64,000 nt of DNA from Pedobacter sp. MC2016-14 (GTDB lineage Bacteria > Bacteroidota > Bacteroidia > Sphingobacteriales > Sphingobacteriaceae). How positions within the stretch are numbered: position 1 is the first letter of the stretch; every line of letters starts with the position of its first letter. The stretch is taken from positions 186,001 through 250,000 of the forward strand of contig NZ_JAJMPA010000004.1 of NCBI RefSeq assembly GCF_020991475.1. The letters run 5' to 3'. A program made the translations under genes and the position numbers. Positions 17,801 to 26,561 of this stretch are shown here, piece by piece. The notes beneath the pieces were generated by a model. It did no database searches. It was given only the letters and a program-made list of their open reading frames with translations, and had not been told where the DNA came from.

Positions 17801-18218
17801 GCGTTTTGGAAACTTCACTGCTGGTTTCGCGTTCACACTAAGGCTTGGCGGACAGATGTACAATAGCACACTTGTAGAAAGAGTAGAAAATGTTGATTTC
17901 GCTTATAATGTTGACATACGAGCTCTAGAAGAACGGTGGAAAACACCAGGGCAGGCATCTCTATATAAAGACATTGCTGACTTGAGCACCACGCAGCTGA
18001 GTTCTCGTTTTGTGCAAAATCTTGATGAATTAGCATTGTCATCCATCAGCTTTGGTTATGATTTTAACAAACTTAAAATCAGCAAAAATAAACAAAGCAG
18101 GGCGTCTGCGAACATAAACTTAAATGACCTCGCACGCTTTTCTACCGTGAAAACTGAACGAGGATTAGACTATCCTTTTGCACGTACTATTTCATTGTCT
18201 TTACAGGCTTCATTTTAA
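14856..18218 (+). CDS. SusC/RagA-type TonB-dependent receptor with STN domain (locus B)
   Basis: 1120-residue outer-membrane transporter. The first ATG gives a 21-residue basic leader (MHFYTKWRPDYAG...) before a classical signal peptide starting MKLSFILLITVFLQ; the second Met (14919) is an alternative start. The similar M-x-x-Y-T-R/K openings of loci C and E suggest the long form is real or that the DNA is conserved for another reason. STN domain ~45-120; carboxypeptidase-regulatory-like domain ~128-205 (GKVVDEKNLPLPGASVW); plug ~215-350 with IFILDGFRA and LLKDASAKAIYGADAGNGVV; then the barrel. It is a paralogue of the locus D SusC, sharing the plug motif DPSFQ/V and FILDGF. Works with the SusD encoded 11 bp later. 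Substrate unknown. Confidence 0.92.
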   Translation: MHFYTKWRPDYAGTLYKFIRVMKLSFILLITVFLQNSFAGFTQELTISKKNISLEQLFREIRLQTGYNVLYDGKTLEATRLVSVNVTKAPLETVLRKSLQGQMLQYKITNNTIIISPIPNPVTGKMAIIISGKVVDEKNLPLPGASVWEVGTKNSAMSTPNGAFSLAVIDSNAVIEVRYIGYVVKRVTVKSGNYKTIQLQPDQKNLDEVVINNGLFERKAGTFTGATSTFSGEQLKVVTNQNLIKGLAILDPSFQIIESNSFGSNPNRLPDVQLRGQTGIPDLNAEYANQPNQPIFILDGFRATLQRVFDLNINMIKSVTLLKDASAKAIYGADAGNGVVVIETITPEAGALRVSYRGSLNITAPDLSSYNLTNSEEKIQAETLAGKYTSAYPAQQADLLRQFARNQKAALDGVDTYWLSQPLQNGYGQQHSINLDGGDNSMRYSANLNYNNVSGVMIGSSRKTLSGSINLIYRLKNFAFTNILTVDNNKAINSKYGSFSDYARMNPYWRITDDAGALIQNYQGFSVTTNNPLYNASLNTKDNSSYRNVTENFYTEWSIQKNLRVMGRVGITSQTSESEYFLPANHTNYLGIQPSSPEYQNRGEYRQTNGKQNILSSDLSAAYNLQFGKNQIFANAIASINTNSNESTGFIMVGFPNDNIDDIAFGNQYKPGTKASGAENTIHNIALTSALNYSYDNRFLADLSYRSNASSQFGANNQWGSFSSAGLGWNLHNESWIKPIKFINQLRLRASVGNTGTPISNGYLSVATYQYVTSQNYNGDIAMQLMGLPNPDLQWQKVLDKNIGTDMLLFSNLSLRADFFIKDTKGLLTDQVTAPSLGFVSYKENIGEVRNKGYQIGANMNVIRENRKSLSVFVNVAHSTNKIRRVSNSILALNAANDNSAFREGETPEARRLRLQRPYARYVPNQSMSTIWAVKSLGIDPSNGREIFEKADGTQTYVYSTDDLVNSGDTNPDITGTFGTNMRFGNFTAGFAFTLRLGGQMYNSTLVERVENVDFAYNVDIRALEERWKTPGQASLYKDIADLSTTQLSSRFVQNLDELALSSISFGYDFNKLKISKNKQSRASANINLNDLARFSTVKTERGLDYPFARTISLSLQASF

Positions 18219-18229
18219 TCTTTTAAACC

Positions 18230-19624
18230 ATGAAGAGAATCTATTATATAACAATTGCTCTGCTGGCCTTGAATTTGGCTGCATGCAAAAAATTTCTTGA
18301 CGTTAAACCAAAAACTCAGATAGAGTCTGAGGTTGCATTTAAAGATGAAGCAGGATATCAAAATGCCCTAACGGGTATTTACGTAAAGCTTACGTCCCAA
18401 AATCTTTACGGCAAAGAGCTAACCTTTGGTTTAGTGGATGTATTTGGCCGTCAATACAGTCAAATTACAGGTGTGTATTCTCAGTTCGACACTTACAATT
18501 ATCAGCTGGATAGTCTTAAGAAAAGAACAACAGCCGTTTGGAAAGACATGTATAATGGCATCGCAAATGCCAACAACCTAATTGAGAATCTGAATCGAAC
18601 AGACTTGCCGACATTTACCGGACCTAACTACAACGTAATCAAAGGCGAAGCATTAGGATTAAGGGCCTTTATGCATTTTGATTTGTTGAGGCTGTATGCA
18701 CCTGCACCTGCCTCCTCAGGAGGGATGGATGCATTGGCTATACCGTATATTGCAACATTTGACACCCAAAATACACCAAGGACAAGCGTAAGGGATATCG
18801 TTGGAAAAGTAATTGCCGACCTAAATACCGCAGCTGCATTGCTTAAAAATTCAGATCCAATTGTACCAGGTAATACTACCACAAACAACTATCTGAGGAA
18901 TAGAAATTACAAATTTAACTACTATGCTGTTAAAGCATTACAGGCAAGGGTATATTTATATGCGGGCGATAAAACAAACGCATTAATTTGTGCAGAAGAG
19001 GTGATTAATTCTGCAGCATTTCCTTTTGCGACATCAACATCTATTACCTCTGGTCAGGACAAAGTATATAATTCTGAACTGATCTTTTCATTGAACATAA
19101 ATAATCTGCATACCTATACTGCACTTTATTTTGGTACAGATGCTAACAGGCTGGCAAAACTTGCTTCACAATACCTTTCCGATTTTGATGGGGTAAGCTC
19201 AGATTATCGTTATCTATATTTGTCTGATGCACCTGGCAACGTCTATAGATATAGCACAAAATACACTCCGGCAGCAGGAACAACTGCCAACTTTTTATAT
19301 AAAATGCCGCTTATAAGAGTTTCAGAGATGTATTATATAGCAGCCGAGTGCTTGATAGCGACAAACAAAACCAGAGCAGTTGGGTATTTAAACGCGGTAA
19401 GAAGAGCTAGAAATCAAAACGCAGATATTGCTCCTACAGTCACAGATTCAGAGCTCCAAAACCAAATATTTAGAGAATATCGTCGTGAATTCATAGCTGA
19501 AGGTCAATTATTTTATTACTACAAACGGCTAAATGCCTCTACTATAGATTACTCCGCAGTTGTTGGAAGCAATGCTATATATGTATTTCCTCTGCCGGAC
19601 GATGAATTGAAATATGGTAATTAA
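18230..19624 (+). CDS. SusD/RagB-type lipoprotein (locus B)
   Basis: 464-residue surface lipoprotein; lipobox NLAAC with Cys 19 followed by Lys-Lys. The N-terminal part has the SusD helices (KGEALGLRAFMHFDLLRLYA) and the C-terminal RagB/SusD domain ends in IFREYRREFIAEGQLFYYYK and a final PLPDDEL. That terminal form (FxAEGQLFYYYKR) is shared with the locus D SusD (39724 onward) but not with loci A, C, E or F, so B and D form a subgroup. It lies 11 bp after susC; the DUF4843 gene begins 10 bp after its stop. Confidence 0.92.
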   Translation: MKRIYYITIALLALNLAACKKFLDVKPKTQIESEVAFKDEAGYQNALTGIYVKLTSQNLYGKELTFGLVDVFGRQYSQITGVYSQFDTYNYQLDSLKKRTTAVWKDMYNGIANANNLIENLNRTDLPTFTGPNYNVIKGEALGLRAFMHFDLLRLYAPAPASSGGMDALAIPYIATFDTQNTPRTSVRDIVGKVIADLNTAAALLKNSDPIVPGNTTTNNYLRNRNYKFNYYAVKALQARVYLYAGDKTNALICAEEVINSAAFPFATSTSITSGQDKVYNSELIFSLNINNLHTYTALYFGTDANRLAKLASQYLSDFDGVSSDYRYLYLSDAPGNVYRYSTKYTPAAGTTANFLYKMPLIRVSEMYYIAAECLIATNKTRAVGYLNAVRRARNQNADIAPTVTDSELQNQIFREYRREFIAEGQLFYYYKRLNASTIDYSAVVGSNAIYVFPLPDDELKYGN

Positions 19625-19634
19625 TTGTAAGATC

Positions 19635-20393
19635 ATGAAAAAATTAAATATATATTTTGTGCTAATTGCACTTATAACAATAGGTTTTTGCAGCTGTAAT
19701 AAGAGCATAGAGGCTTATGTTGATAGCCCTCAGGTTTACTTTTTTGAACGGGCAACAGACCTCAATAAAACCAGGATAACCAACAAGTCTTATTCATTTT
19801 TGCTCGTTCCACCTGCTATTGTAAAAGATACAGTAAAAATTAAAGTGAAAACAATGGGATTTCCAAAAGACTACGATCGCGTAGTCCGGGGTAAAATTAT
19901 TCAGGAAGGGAGTACCGCTATAGAAGGTTCTAATTTTGATTTTATTAACGGAATTGTAAAGGCCGGGCAAGTAGAGGGCTTTCTATATGTTTTAGTTTAC
20001 CGGACTGCCGATATCAAAACTAAAACCGTTCAACTTAACCTTAGTATAGCTGAGACTGCAGACTTTAAACCAGGTGTAATAGAAGATAATTTTTTCACCG
20101 TGTTATGGAGCGACAACTTAGTAAAGCCAGGAAATTGGGATGGTGGATTAGGTTTAGTTAATTTTTTTGGAGCATATAGCACTGCAAAATATCGGTTTAT
20201 CATCGACATCCTTGGTGTTACTGACTTTGTTCTACAGGCGAGTGCCAGAGTACCACTAGCGCCAGGAGAATATTCTTTTGCAATGATGACGGATCTTAAG
20301 AACCGTATGAAAGAAGCATTAGTGATTTATAACAATACACATACTACGCCATTAACTGACGAAAATGGCCTATTGGTTTCATTCCCTAATTAA
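19635..20393 (+). CDS. DUF4843 domain lipoprotein (locus B)
   Basis: 252-residue lipoprotein of unknown function. The ATG at 19635 gives a signal peptide with lipobox GFCSC; an ATG 21 bp earlier overlaps the susD end and is less likely. The body matches the DUF4843 pattern: YFFERATD near the start, a beta-rich SFLLVPPAIVKDTVKIKVKT, MGFPKDYDR, and an ending with WSDNLVKPGNWDGG and FFGAYSTAKYRFI. DUF4843 proteins accompany SusC/SusD in many Bacteroidota, usually with a PKD-like partner as here and in locus D (39895). They are probably surface-exposed substrate-binding accessories; this is inference from context. Confidence 0.85.
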   Translation: MKKLNIYFVLIALITIGFCSCNKSIEAYVDSPQVYFFERATDLNKTRITNKSYSFLLVPPAIVKDTVKIKVKTMGFPKDYDRVVRGKIIQEGSTAIEGSNFDFINGIVKAGQVEGFLYVLVYRTADIKTKTVQLNLSIAETADFKPGVIEDNFFTVLWSDNLVKPGNWDGGLGLVNFFGAYSTAKYRFIIDILGVTDFVLQASARVPLAPGEYSFAMMTDLKNRMKEALVIYNNTHTTPLTDENGLLVSFPN

Positions 20394-20404
20394 AACGTAA
20401 ACAG

Positions 20405-21937
20405 ATGAGAACTAAAATATATAAGAAAATTGGCATTATAGCGATTGCGATGCTAATATTCATGACTTATTCTTGTAAAAAGGATCTGGGGAACTATGAC
20501 TATATAAATACAGAGGTCCCTCAAATTGACACTACAAAAGTACCACTGTCTTACAGTGTTGAAAGGTATGCGACAATAAAGATTACACCAACAGGTATAC
20601 GGTATGCCGCGGCAGACACTTCCAGACTAACGTACAAATGGCTTATCTACAAAGTAATAGTTGGAACAACAACTGAAATACCAGTACCAATTAAAATTTC
20701 AAGCACAAGAAATCTAAATGTAAAATTAGATTATCCAATTGGGCCCTATAAACTGGAACTTATTGTTACAGACCCTAAAAACTCATTAACATCTAATATT
20801 ATATTTGACCTTGCTATTACTCCAAATATTAGTACTGGCTACGGCTTACTTGTACTACATACTAAAAATAATGTTAGTGATGTCGATTTCTTACTGACTA
20901 AAAATGCAGTGCCAACGGCAACAACAGACAGATGGTATAAGAATATCTACTCGCAGGTACAGGGTCAATCAATTTTTGGTGAACCAAGATTTATCGCCGC
21001 CTCTAGAAGAGCATTCACGACAGAAAATTGGGTAACTATTGGTACGTCCACGCACCTAACCCGGGTAAATGGTGTCGACTTTTCATATATGCGGGAAGAT
21101 GCCGGGATGTTTCTTCGACCAGGAACTGTAATTGCTCCTCAGGCTTTTGTTTTAAGCTCATTAAGTTCCAATGATATTATCATCAACAATAAAAAAATAC
21201 ACTTTATCAATTCAACAGATCCCCTTGGGAACATATTTCCAGGTGAGGTGACAGGCAATTACTCACTTGCGCCATTCATTGCAGAAGCATCTTCCAGTAG
21301 CATAGTAGCTGCTGTTTACGATGATCAAAGGCTGAAGTTTATTCATCCGTTATCTACGAATGTTATGGCAGAGTTTAGGTCTCCAGCGGCAACTACACAA
21401 CCATTTGACCTCACTAACATTGGTAAAACGTTGATTGACATGGACAGAGGTTTTCAAAGCTATACATTGAGTTTCTTTAAAGACGTTACAGGTAGTGGAA
21501 GATGGCTATACGTGACGAATTTTAACAAAACAGATGATGGCCTGATGGCTGTTGCAAGATATGATATGACAACACTTCCAAATATCTCCAATGCCACGAT
21601 ATTTAGATCTAGCGAATATGGAAATGTAGTTTATTATGCCACTCCACACGACGTTTATGTGTATAATTTCGATTCCTCAATAGCGACATTTAAAGGGTAT
21701 ACTTTTCCTACCGCCGAAACGATTACAAGCATGAAAATATTCAAACCAAAGCCAAACAGCTCCTTATCAGCTACTGATGGCACTATTCTTTATGTGGCAA
21801 CCTGGGATGGAAGTACTGGACGAGTTTATGAATTAAGCATTAACCGAAGTGGTGGTGATTCACCAGTATTACTCCTAAATAAATTTGAAGGCTTTGGAAA
21901 AGTTGTTGACATGGCTTCCAAAGGCGGTGGTAACTAA
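20405..21937 (+). CDS. PKD-like family lipoprotein (locus B)
   Basis: 510-residue lipoprotein with lipobox TYSC and the family's opening C-K-K-D-L-G-N-Y-D-Y, then a PKD/Ig-like domain (~40-150: YKWLIYKV; LELIVTDPKNSLTSNIIFDL). The long C-terminal part (GYGLLVLHTKNNVSDVDFLL onward) looks like a beta-propeller-type module seen in the PKD-like family of SusCD loci. It lies 11 bp after the DUF4843 gene; the same pair follows susD in locus D. Probably a surface accessory for substrate capture. It is followed by a 101-bp gap with an imperfect inverted repeat before the TlpA gene. Confidence 0.82.
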   Translation: MRTKIYKKIGIIAIAMLIFMTYSCKKDLGNYDYINTEVPQIDTTKVPLSYSVERYATIKITPTGIRYAAADTSRLTYKWLIYKVIVGTTTEIPVPIKISSTRNLNVKLDYPIGPYKLELIVTDPKNSLTSNIIFDLAITPNISTGYGLLVLHTKNNVSDVDFLLTKNAVPTATTDRWYKNIYSQVQGQSIFGEPRFIAASRRAFTTENWVTIGTSTHLTRVNGVDFSYMREDAGMFLRPGTVIAPQAFVLSSLSSNDIIINNKKIHFINSTDPLGNIFPGEVTGNYSLAPFIAEASSSSIVAAVYDDQRLKFIHPLSTNVMAEFRSPAATTQPFDLTNIGKTLIDMDRGFQSYTLSFFKDVTGSGRWLYVTNFNKTDDGLMAVARYDMTTLPNISNATIFRSSEYGNVVYYATPHDVYVYNFDSSIATFKGYTFPTAETITSMKIFKPKPNSSLSATDGTILYVATWDGSTGRVYELSINRSGGDSPVLLLNKFEGFGKVVDMASKGGGN

Positions 21938-21954
21938 TAAATAAACACACACAA

Positions 21955-22013
21955 ATGAAACCATCATGATTTTTCAAACCACACAATAAGATGAATAAAT
22001 CTGATGGCTTCAT
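21955..22013. repeat. 12-bp imperfect inverted repeat before the TlpA gene (locus B)
   Basis: Arms atgaaaccatca (21955-21966) and tgatggcttcat (22002-22013) pair over 12 positions with one A-C mismatch in the plus-strand RNA (G-U in the minus-strand RNA); 35-nt loop, no T-run. It could fold in the leader of the TlpA-hydrolase unit. Weak evidence. Confidence 0.35.
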
Positions 22014-22038
22014 CACAATTCAAAACTAATTTATACCG

Positions 22039-23973
22039 ATGAAAAAACTAACCTTTGCAAGCATCTTTATGATGCTTGCAATTACAACCCTATCCCTGTT
22101 TGCACAGGACAAAAACTTTAAATTAAGTACTGAAAAGCCTGTTGCAGGTGAACAGGTAGGCGTTACCTACAACCCAAAAGGTACTGTTCTGGAAGGGAAG
22201 AAGAACATTACTGCTACGGTGTACCAGTTTTGCGATTACCAATGGAAAAAGAACGACATCACACTGGAGAAAAAAGATACCGTATGGACTACCAATTTTA
22301 CTCCAGCCTCTAATGCTGCATTGATTGCTTTTAAATTTAAAAGTGGAAAACTAACTGATATCGGTCAATCTGCTGCCTACGGCTGGATGCTCTTCGGAAA
22401 AGATGGTAAAAATGTTCCAGGCTCATACGCCGGTTGGGCATTTTTAAGAAATGCATCTGTACCTGAGCTTTTCCCTGATTTCACCAAAGATAAATTGTTA
22501 ATTGGAGATGATGTGGTCGTGTATTGGATGGAGCAACAGTTAAAACAATCTCCTTCAAGCAAAAGGGATATCTTTTATCCTCATTTAAAAGTACTGAAAA
22601 AGGTAGATCCTGAAAAAGCTAAAAAAGCGGCGCTGAAAGACATTGCCTATATGAAAGACCTTACTGATTTTACAGTAAAGGATTTAAACAACATCAAAAG
22701 AGTATATGCTGAAATCCTGGAAAATCCTGCTGCTGCAGATTCCATGGCCAAAGTAATTGCCTCTATTGATTCAGCTGCGATTAAAGCGCGCAACCCAGAA
22801 AAACTTGCTGCTTTCAAAGCAATGGGTGCTGAAAGAGATTACAAAAAACTGATGCTACTAAACATCAGCTTTCTGGAACGTTACCCGATGGATAAGGCCG
22901 ATAGGGAGTTTGATAAGGCAAATTGGATAGACTATTCTAAAATTTATGGTTCTATTATCATAATTGCTTCTGTAGATCGTGATTCTGTAACATTCAAAAA
23001 ATACGTAGCAAAAGCACCATTCGCTACCTTACCAAACATCTTTTACAAGTGTATGAAGGTACCCTATGTTTCCCTAAAAAGCTTTACAGCACAAGAAGCA
23101 TATGTCTACGCAAGACCAATGATGGGAAGACTGCTCCAGTTTAATGAAGTTAAACCAGAAGGATTTATGCAAACTTATCTGGATAATGCTGGCGTATATG
23201 CGGATATCCTGATGCACTTAAATAAAGATGAGCAGGCTTTGGGTTTTGCGGGTGCTGCGCAACAAAAGTATGAATATGGTAATTCTCCTTTAAATGAAGT
23301 TTCGGCAATTTTATTGGAAAGAAACGGCCAAAAAGACAAGCTGAAATTTGTGCTGGAAAGTGCCATGAAGAAAAACCAGATGACCCCGCTGATGCTGGAG
23401 ATGCTGAAAAAGAACTATATCGCCGAGAACAAAAGTGAAGCAGGTTATAATGCATATTTAGCGACTTTAAAAGACGTAACATTGAATGCCGAACTGGAGA
23501 GCAAGGTAAAAAAATCAATGATTAAAAAATCTGTTCCTGATTTCAACATAAAGAGCAACAGAGCCGGCAAAATGGTTAAACTAAGCGATCTGAAAGGAAA
23601 AGTTGTGGTATTCGATTTTTGGGCTTCCTGGTGCGCACCTTGTAAAGCGGCATTTCCGGGAATGAATATGGCCGTTGAGAAATACAAAAATGATAAAGAC
23701 GTAGTTTTTTATTTTGTAGATACCCAGGAGAAAATGAAGGATTATGAAGCTTATGTGAATAAATATCTTAAAGACCGCAATTTTGACTTTAACGTATTGT
23801 TTGATGCAGACGCTAAGATGTCGGCAAGTTATGGTGTAGGGCCGATCCCTCATAAAATGGTGATCGACAAAAATGGCCTATTGCGTTTTTCGGAAGTTGG
23901 CTATATGGGAAGTCCATCAGAACTAGTTGACGAAATTAGCATGATGGTAGAACTGGCACGTAAAGCGGATTAA
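22039..23973 (+). CDS. TlpA-family thiol-disulfide oxidoreductase, long form (locus B)
   Basis: 644-residue secreted protein. Signal peptide ~1-22 (LSLFAQ); a beta-rich N-terminal domain ~23-135 (LSTEKPVAGEQVGVTYNPKG), a long helical middle ~160-500, and a C-terminal TlpA/AhpC thioredoxin fold with W-C-A-P-C (Cys 532, Cys 535) and GPIPHKMVID as cis-Pro loop. The C-terminal half is clearly paralogous to the locus A TlpA (same FPGMxxAxxKYKND and FYFVDT stretches), but the N-terminal domain is extra. It probably works in the periplasm as a disulfide reductase or isomerase. The hydrolase gene starts 2 bp after its stop. The 101-bp gap upstream may mean that these two genes have their own start of transcription. 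Confidence 0.87.
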   Translation: MKKLTFASIFMMLAITTLSLFAQDKNFKLSTEKPVAGEQVGVTYNPKGTVLEGKKNITATVYQFCDYQWKKNDITLEKKDTVWTTNFTPASNAALIAFKFKSGKLTDIGQSAAYGWMLFGKDGKNVPGSYAGWAFLRNASVPELFPDFTKDKLLIGDDVVVYWMEQQLKQSPSSKRDIFYPHLKVLKKVDPEKAKKAALKDIAYMKDLTDFTVKDLNNIKRVYAEILENPAAADSMAKVIASIDSAAIKARNPEKLAAFKAMGAERDYKKLMLLNISFLERYPMDKADREFDKANWIDYSKIYGSIIIIASVDRDSVTFKKYVAKAPFATLPNIFYKCMKVPYVSLKSFTAQEAYVYARPMMGRLLQFNEVKPEGFMQTYLDNAGVYADILMHLNKDEQALGFAGAAQQKYEYGNSPLNEVSAILLERNGQKDKLKFVLESAMKKNQMTPLMLEMLKKNYIAENKSEAGYNAYLATLKDVTLNAELESKVKKSMIKKSVPDFNIKSNRAGKMVKLSDLKGKVVVFDFWASWCAPCKAAFPGMNMAVEKYKNDKDVVFYFVDTQEKMKDYEAYVNKYLKDRNFDFNVLFDADAKMSASYGVGPIPHKMVIDKNGLLRFSEVGYMGSPSELVDEISMMVELARKAD

Positions 23974-23975
23974 GC

Positions 23976-25064
23976 ATGAAATTATTTTTCATCATAGTAT
24001 TGAGCTGGTGTCTATGTACACCAGCCTTTTCTCAAAAAACAACCTTTAAAAGCGATAGTGTAACTTTTAAAAATACAAATGGCAGCATTACTTTTGGCGC
24101 AACGGTTTCTGTGCCAGCATCGGGTTTAAGTACTAATAATGCGGTAGTCTTGATATCTGGCGGTGGAATGCAGGACAGGGATGGCAAAATGGCCGGACAC
24201 CCCTGGTTTAAAGTATTGGCTGAATTTTTAAATTCCAAAGGACTTACCGTTTTGCGCATGGATGATCGTGGTGTCGGAAAAACTACAGGCGATTATATGA
24301 TGGCGACAACAGCTGATTTTGCGGATGATGCATTGGCTGCTATTACTTACCTGCAATCTCGTAAAGACCTGCGTTTAAAAAAGATTGGTCTTCTTGGACA
24401 TAGCGAAGGTGGTGCAGCTAGTGCAATTGCAGCATCAAAATCTAAAAATGTAGCCTTTATCATCAGTTTATCTGGTTTGGCTATTAACGGTATGAGCTCA
24501 TTAAAATCTCAAAATGAAGATATAGTTAATGCATCAGAACTGAAAGATTATGACAAAAAGCGTTCTAACGATATCAACAACCTGATGTTCCAAACTGCCC
24601 GTAAATATGTGGATTCGGCAAATATGGAGCAGAAACTTAACGAAACCTACGCAGAATGGAAAAAGAAAGACGATGTATATTTTAAAACCTTAAATATTGA
24701 GTTCGACCATTTTCGCTTTCCGGTTTACAGTTACGTAAATTATGCCGTTAAACCATGGTACCGTTATTTTTTAAAGTTTGACCCTACTGACTTCCTGCCA
24801 AAAGTAAAGGTACCGATCCTTGCCATAAATGGCGACAAGGATTTAATGGTACGTTCAGCCCCCAATTTGAGCAACTGGAAAAACCTTCCGGCTAAAGGTG
24901 GAAATAAAAAGGTAACAATTAAAGAAATTCCAGGTTTAAATCATTTGCTGCAGCATTGTATCACCTGCCAGCAGCAGGAATATGCAACAATTAAAGAAGA
25001 TATAGCACCAGAGGTGCTCAAAGAACTGGGCTTATGGCTCAGCAATAACAATTTAGGAAAGTAA
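23976..25064 (+). CDS. Secreted alpha/beta hydrolase (locus B)
   Basis: 362-residue paralogue of the locus A hydrolase along its whole length. Signal peptide ~1-20 (CLCTPAFSQ); GGGMQDRDGKMAGHPW region; DDRGVGKTTG; nucleophile Ser 143 in GHSEGG; Asp in NGDKDLMV; catalytic His 323 in GLNH followed by C-I-T-C (Cys 328, Cys 331). The CxxC beside the catalytic His is thus kept in both copies, each next to a thioredoxin-like gene. Likely a periplasmic esterase or S9-like peptidase; substrate unknown. Last gene of locus B, ending at a bidirectional terminator shared with the convergent locus C. Confidence 0.86.
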   Translation: MKLFFIIVLSWCLCTPAFSQKTTFKSDSVTFKNTNGSITFGATVSVPASGLSTNNAVVLISGGGMQDRDGKMAGHPWFKVLAEFLNSKGLTVLRMDDRGVGKTTGDYMMATTADFADDALAAITYLQSRKDLRLKKIGLLGHSEGGAASAIAASKSKNVAFIISLSGLAINGMSSLKSQNEDIVNASELKDYDKKRSNDINNLMFQTARKYVDSANMEQKLNETYAEWKKKDDVYFKTLNIEFDHFRFPVYSYVNYAVKPWYRYFLKFDPTDFLPKVKVPILAINGDKDLMVRSAPNLSNWKNLPAKGGNKKVTIKEIPGLNHLLQHCITCQQQEYATIKEDIAPEVLKELGLWLSNNNLGK

Positions 25065-25070
25065 TAATTA

Positions 25071-25102
25071 TTAAGGGTGATGATGGATGTCATCACCCTT
25101 AA
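25071..25102. terminator. Bidirectional terminator between loci B and C
   Basis: Perfect 13-bp stem, ttaagggtgatga / tcatcacccttaa, with a 6-nt loop, located between the convergent hydrolase (+) and locus C susD (-). A short T-run follows on the plus side and an AT-rich stretch on the minus side, so it can serve both operons. Confidence 0.9.
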
Positions 25103-25111
25103 TTTTGCTGC

Positions 25112-26554
25112 TTAATTTTTAGAATACCCTGGATTCTGTTCTCCGAAACTCGGGTTGTACATAAATTCAGATCTTGGTACTGGAAGGATATATTGCTCTT
25201 GTGTAGTAATGGTATGCCTCAACTGCCTTACAGTTGCAAAAGGCTGACGCAACAAGGCTAGCCATTCCTGTCCATCTTCGGCAACCAGGCTTTTAACTGT
25301 TTCTTTATAGATCTCTGCAAGCAACGTTTCAGGGGTACTGGCCGCCTCAACAGCCAGGTAATTGATGTTGTTTGTGGATGATGTAATGCCGGCTTTTTCC
25401 TGAACGGTATGAATCAGCGCTTTTGCATCGGCCAGACTACCACCCGATCGTACAATGGCTTCGGCTTTTAAAAGGTATACTTCTGTAAGCCTCAGTGCAT
25501 AACTGGCTTCTGAAATTAGTGTAGGCGTAGTAGACTGCGCAATATATTTGGTAAAGAAAAATGTATTGGGCACCCGGGTACTTGGGTTTGCCGGGCCAAT
25601 AACCCAGGTTTGGCGAGGGTCATTTGCGTACAAATTGTTTAATGCCGCAGTTGCTGCATACAAACTGGATGCACCGGGCCAATATTGCAAACTTTTGCTA
25701 AAAGTAGCCTTCTCCTGCCCTACCTGTGGGATAATCCCAAGGATAACTTCTTTACTGGTCAAACCAGCAGTACGAAACACATCTCTAGCATTCGTTTCCA
25801 ATACATAGGGACCAGTTTGGATAAGAGTGTTGGCCAAATTTACCACTTCTGCATAATCCCCTGCAGCGCCCCTACTCATCAATACGCGCATTTTCAAAGC
25901 CATGCCCGCCCATTTTGTAGCATAATGCCTGGGATTGACGGCCGGCCCATTGGCTATCACCGCATCCAAATCGGCCAGGATAAAATTATAGCTCTCTTTT
26001 ACACTGCTCCGGGCTTTTGCAATGTTGCTCAGTGTAGACAATTCATCGCGCAGCAAAACCCCGTATGGGCTTTCCACCTTATACCATTCGCCATAAAAAA
26101 CCAGCAATTTAAAATGTGCGTAAGCCCTCAAAAACCTGGCTTCAGCCAAAATCTCTTGTTTTCTATTCGCCGAAAATTTATGGTCAGCCAGTGCAGTTAC
26201 CCCCTTAATGACGCCATTGGCCGAATTTAGTAAGATATAAGATTCCGCCCAGTAATAGCTGGTTGTCCTTGCATTCAAATTCAAATCTTCATTGTAACCG
26301 GTAGAAACACCAAAAGTTAAGTGCCCGGCAAATCTGGCCGGGAAAACCTCATGCATTTGCCAGCCTGTTTTTACAGCAGTAGCATTGGCAAATGTGTAAT
26401 AGGCACCATTTAAGGCAATCTGCGCAGTACCCTGGTCCAGAATGGTATTGGCATCCACTTTCGCATTTTGGGGTAAAGCACTCAATTCTTTTTTACATGC
26501 GCCAAAGCCTATCAGCAATAATCCGGCGACCAGGTATTTATATAATGTTGTCAT
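25112..26554 (-). CDS. SusD/RagB-type lipoprotein (locus C)
   Basis: 480-residue surface lipoprotein; lipobox GFGAC (Cys 20) followed by Lys-Lys. Contains SusD helical segments (KQEILAEARFLRAYAHFKLL), the C-terminal SYALRLTEVYLLKAEA motif, and an ending with QYILPVPRSEF and a terminal NPGYSKN. It is a close paralogue of the locus F SusD (60420-61865): the stretch ALPxNAKVDANTILDQ and the last NPGYSK are nearly identical. It starts 7 bp after susC. Last gene of locus C; ends at the bidirectional hairpin shared with locus B. Confidence 0.92.
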   Translation of the reverse strand: MTTLYKYLVAGLLLIGFGACKKELSALPQNAKVDANTILDQGTAQIALNGAYYTFANATAVKTGWQMHEVFPARFAGHLTFGVSTGYNEDLNLNARTTSYYWAESYILLNSANGVIKGVTALADHKFSANRKQEILAEARFLRAYAHFKLLVFYGEWYKVESPYGVLLRDELSTLSNIAKARSSVKESYNFILADLDAVIANGPAVNPRHYATKWAGMALKMRVLMSRGAAGDYAEVVNLANTLIQTGPYVLETNARDVFRTAGLTSKEVILGIIPQVGQEKATFSKSLQYWPGASSLYAATAALNNLYANDPRQTWVIGPANPSTRVPNTFFFTKYIAQSTTPTLISEASYALRLTEVYLLKAEAIVRSGGSLADAKALIHTVQEKAGITSSTNNINYLAVEAASTPETLLAEIYKETVKSLVAEDGQEWLALLRQPFATVRQLRHTITTQEQYILPVPRSEFMYNPSFGEQNPGYSKN

Positions 26555-26561
26555 AATGTTC

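Noticed and set aside
25685..26230. 181-codon plus-strand frame opposite the locus C susD
   Set aside because: Composition and position are those of an antisense shadow of susD; no start context or recognisable domain.
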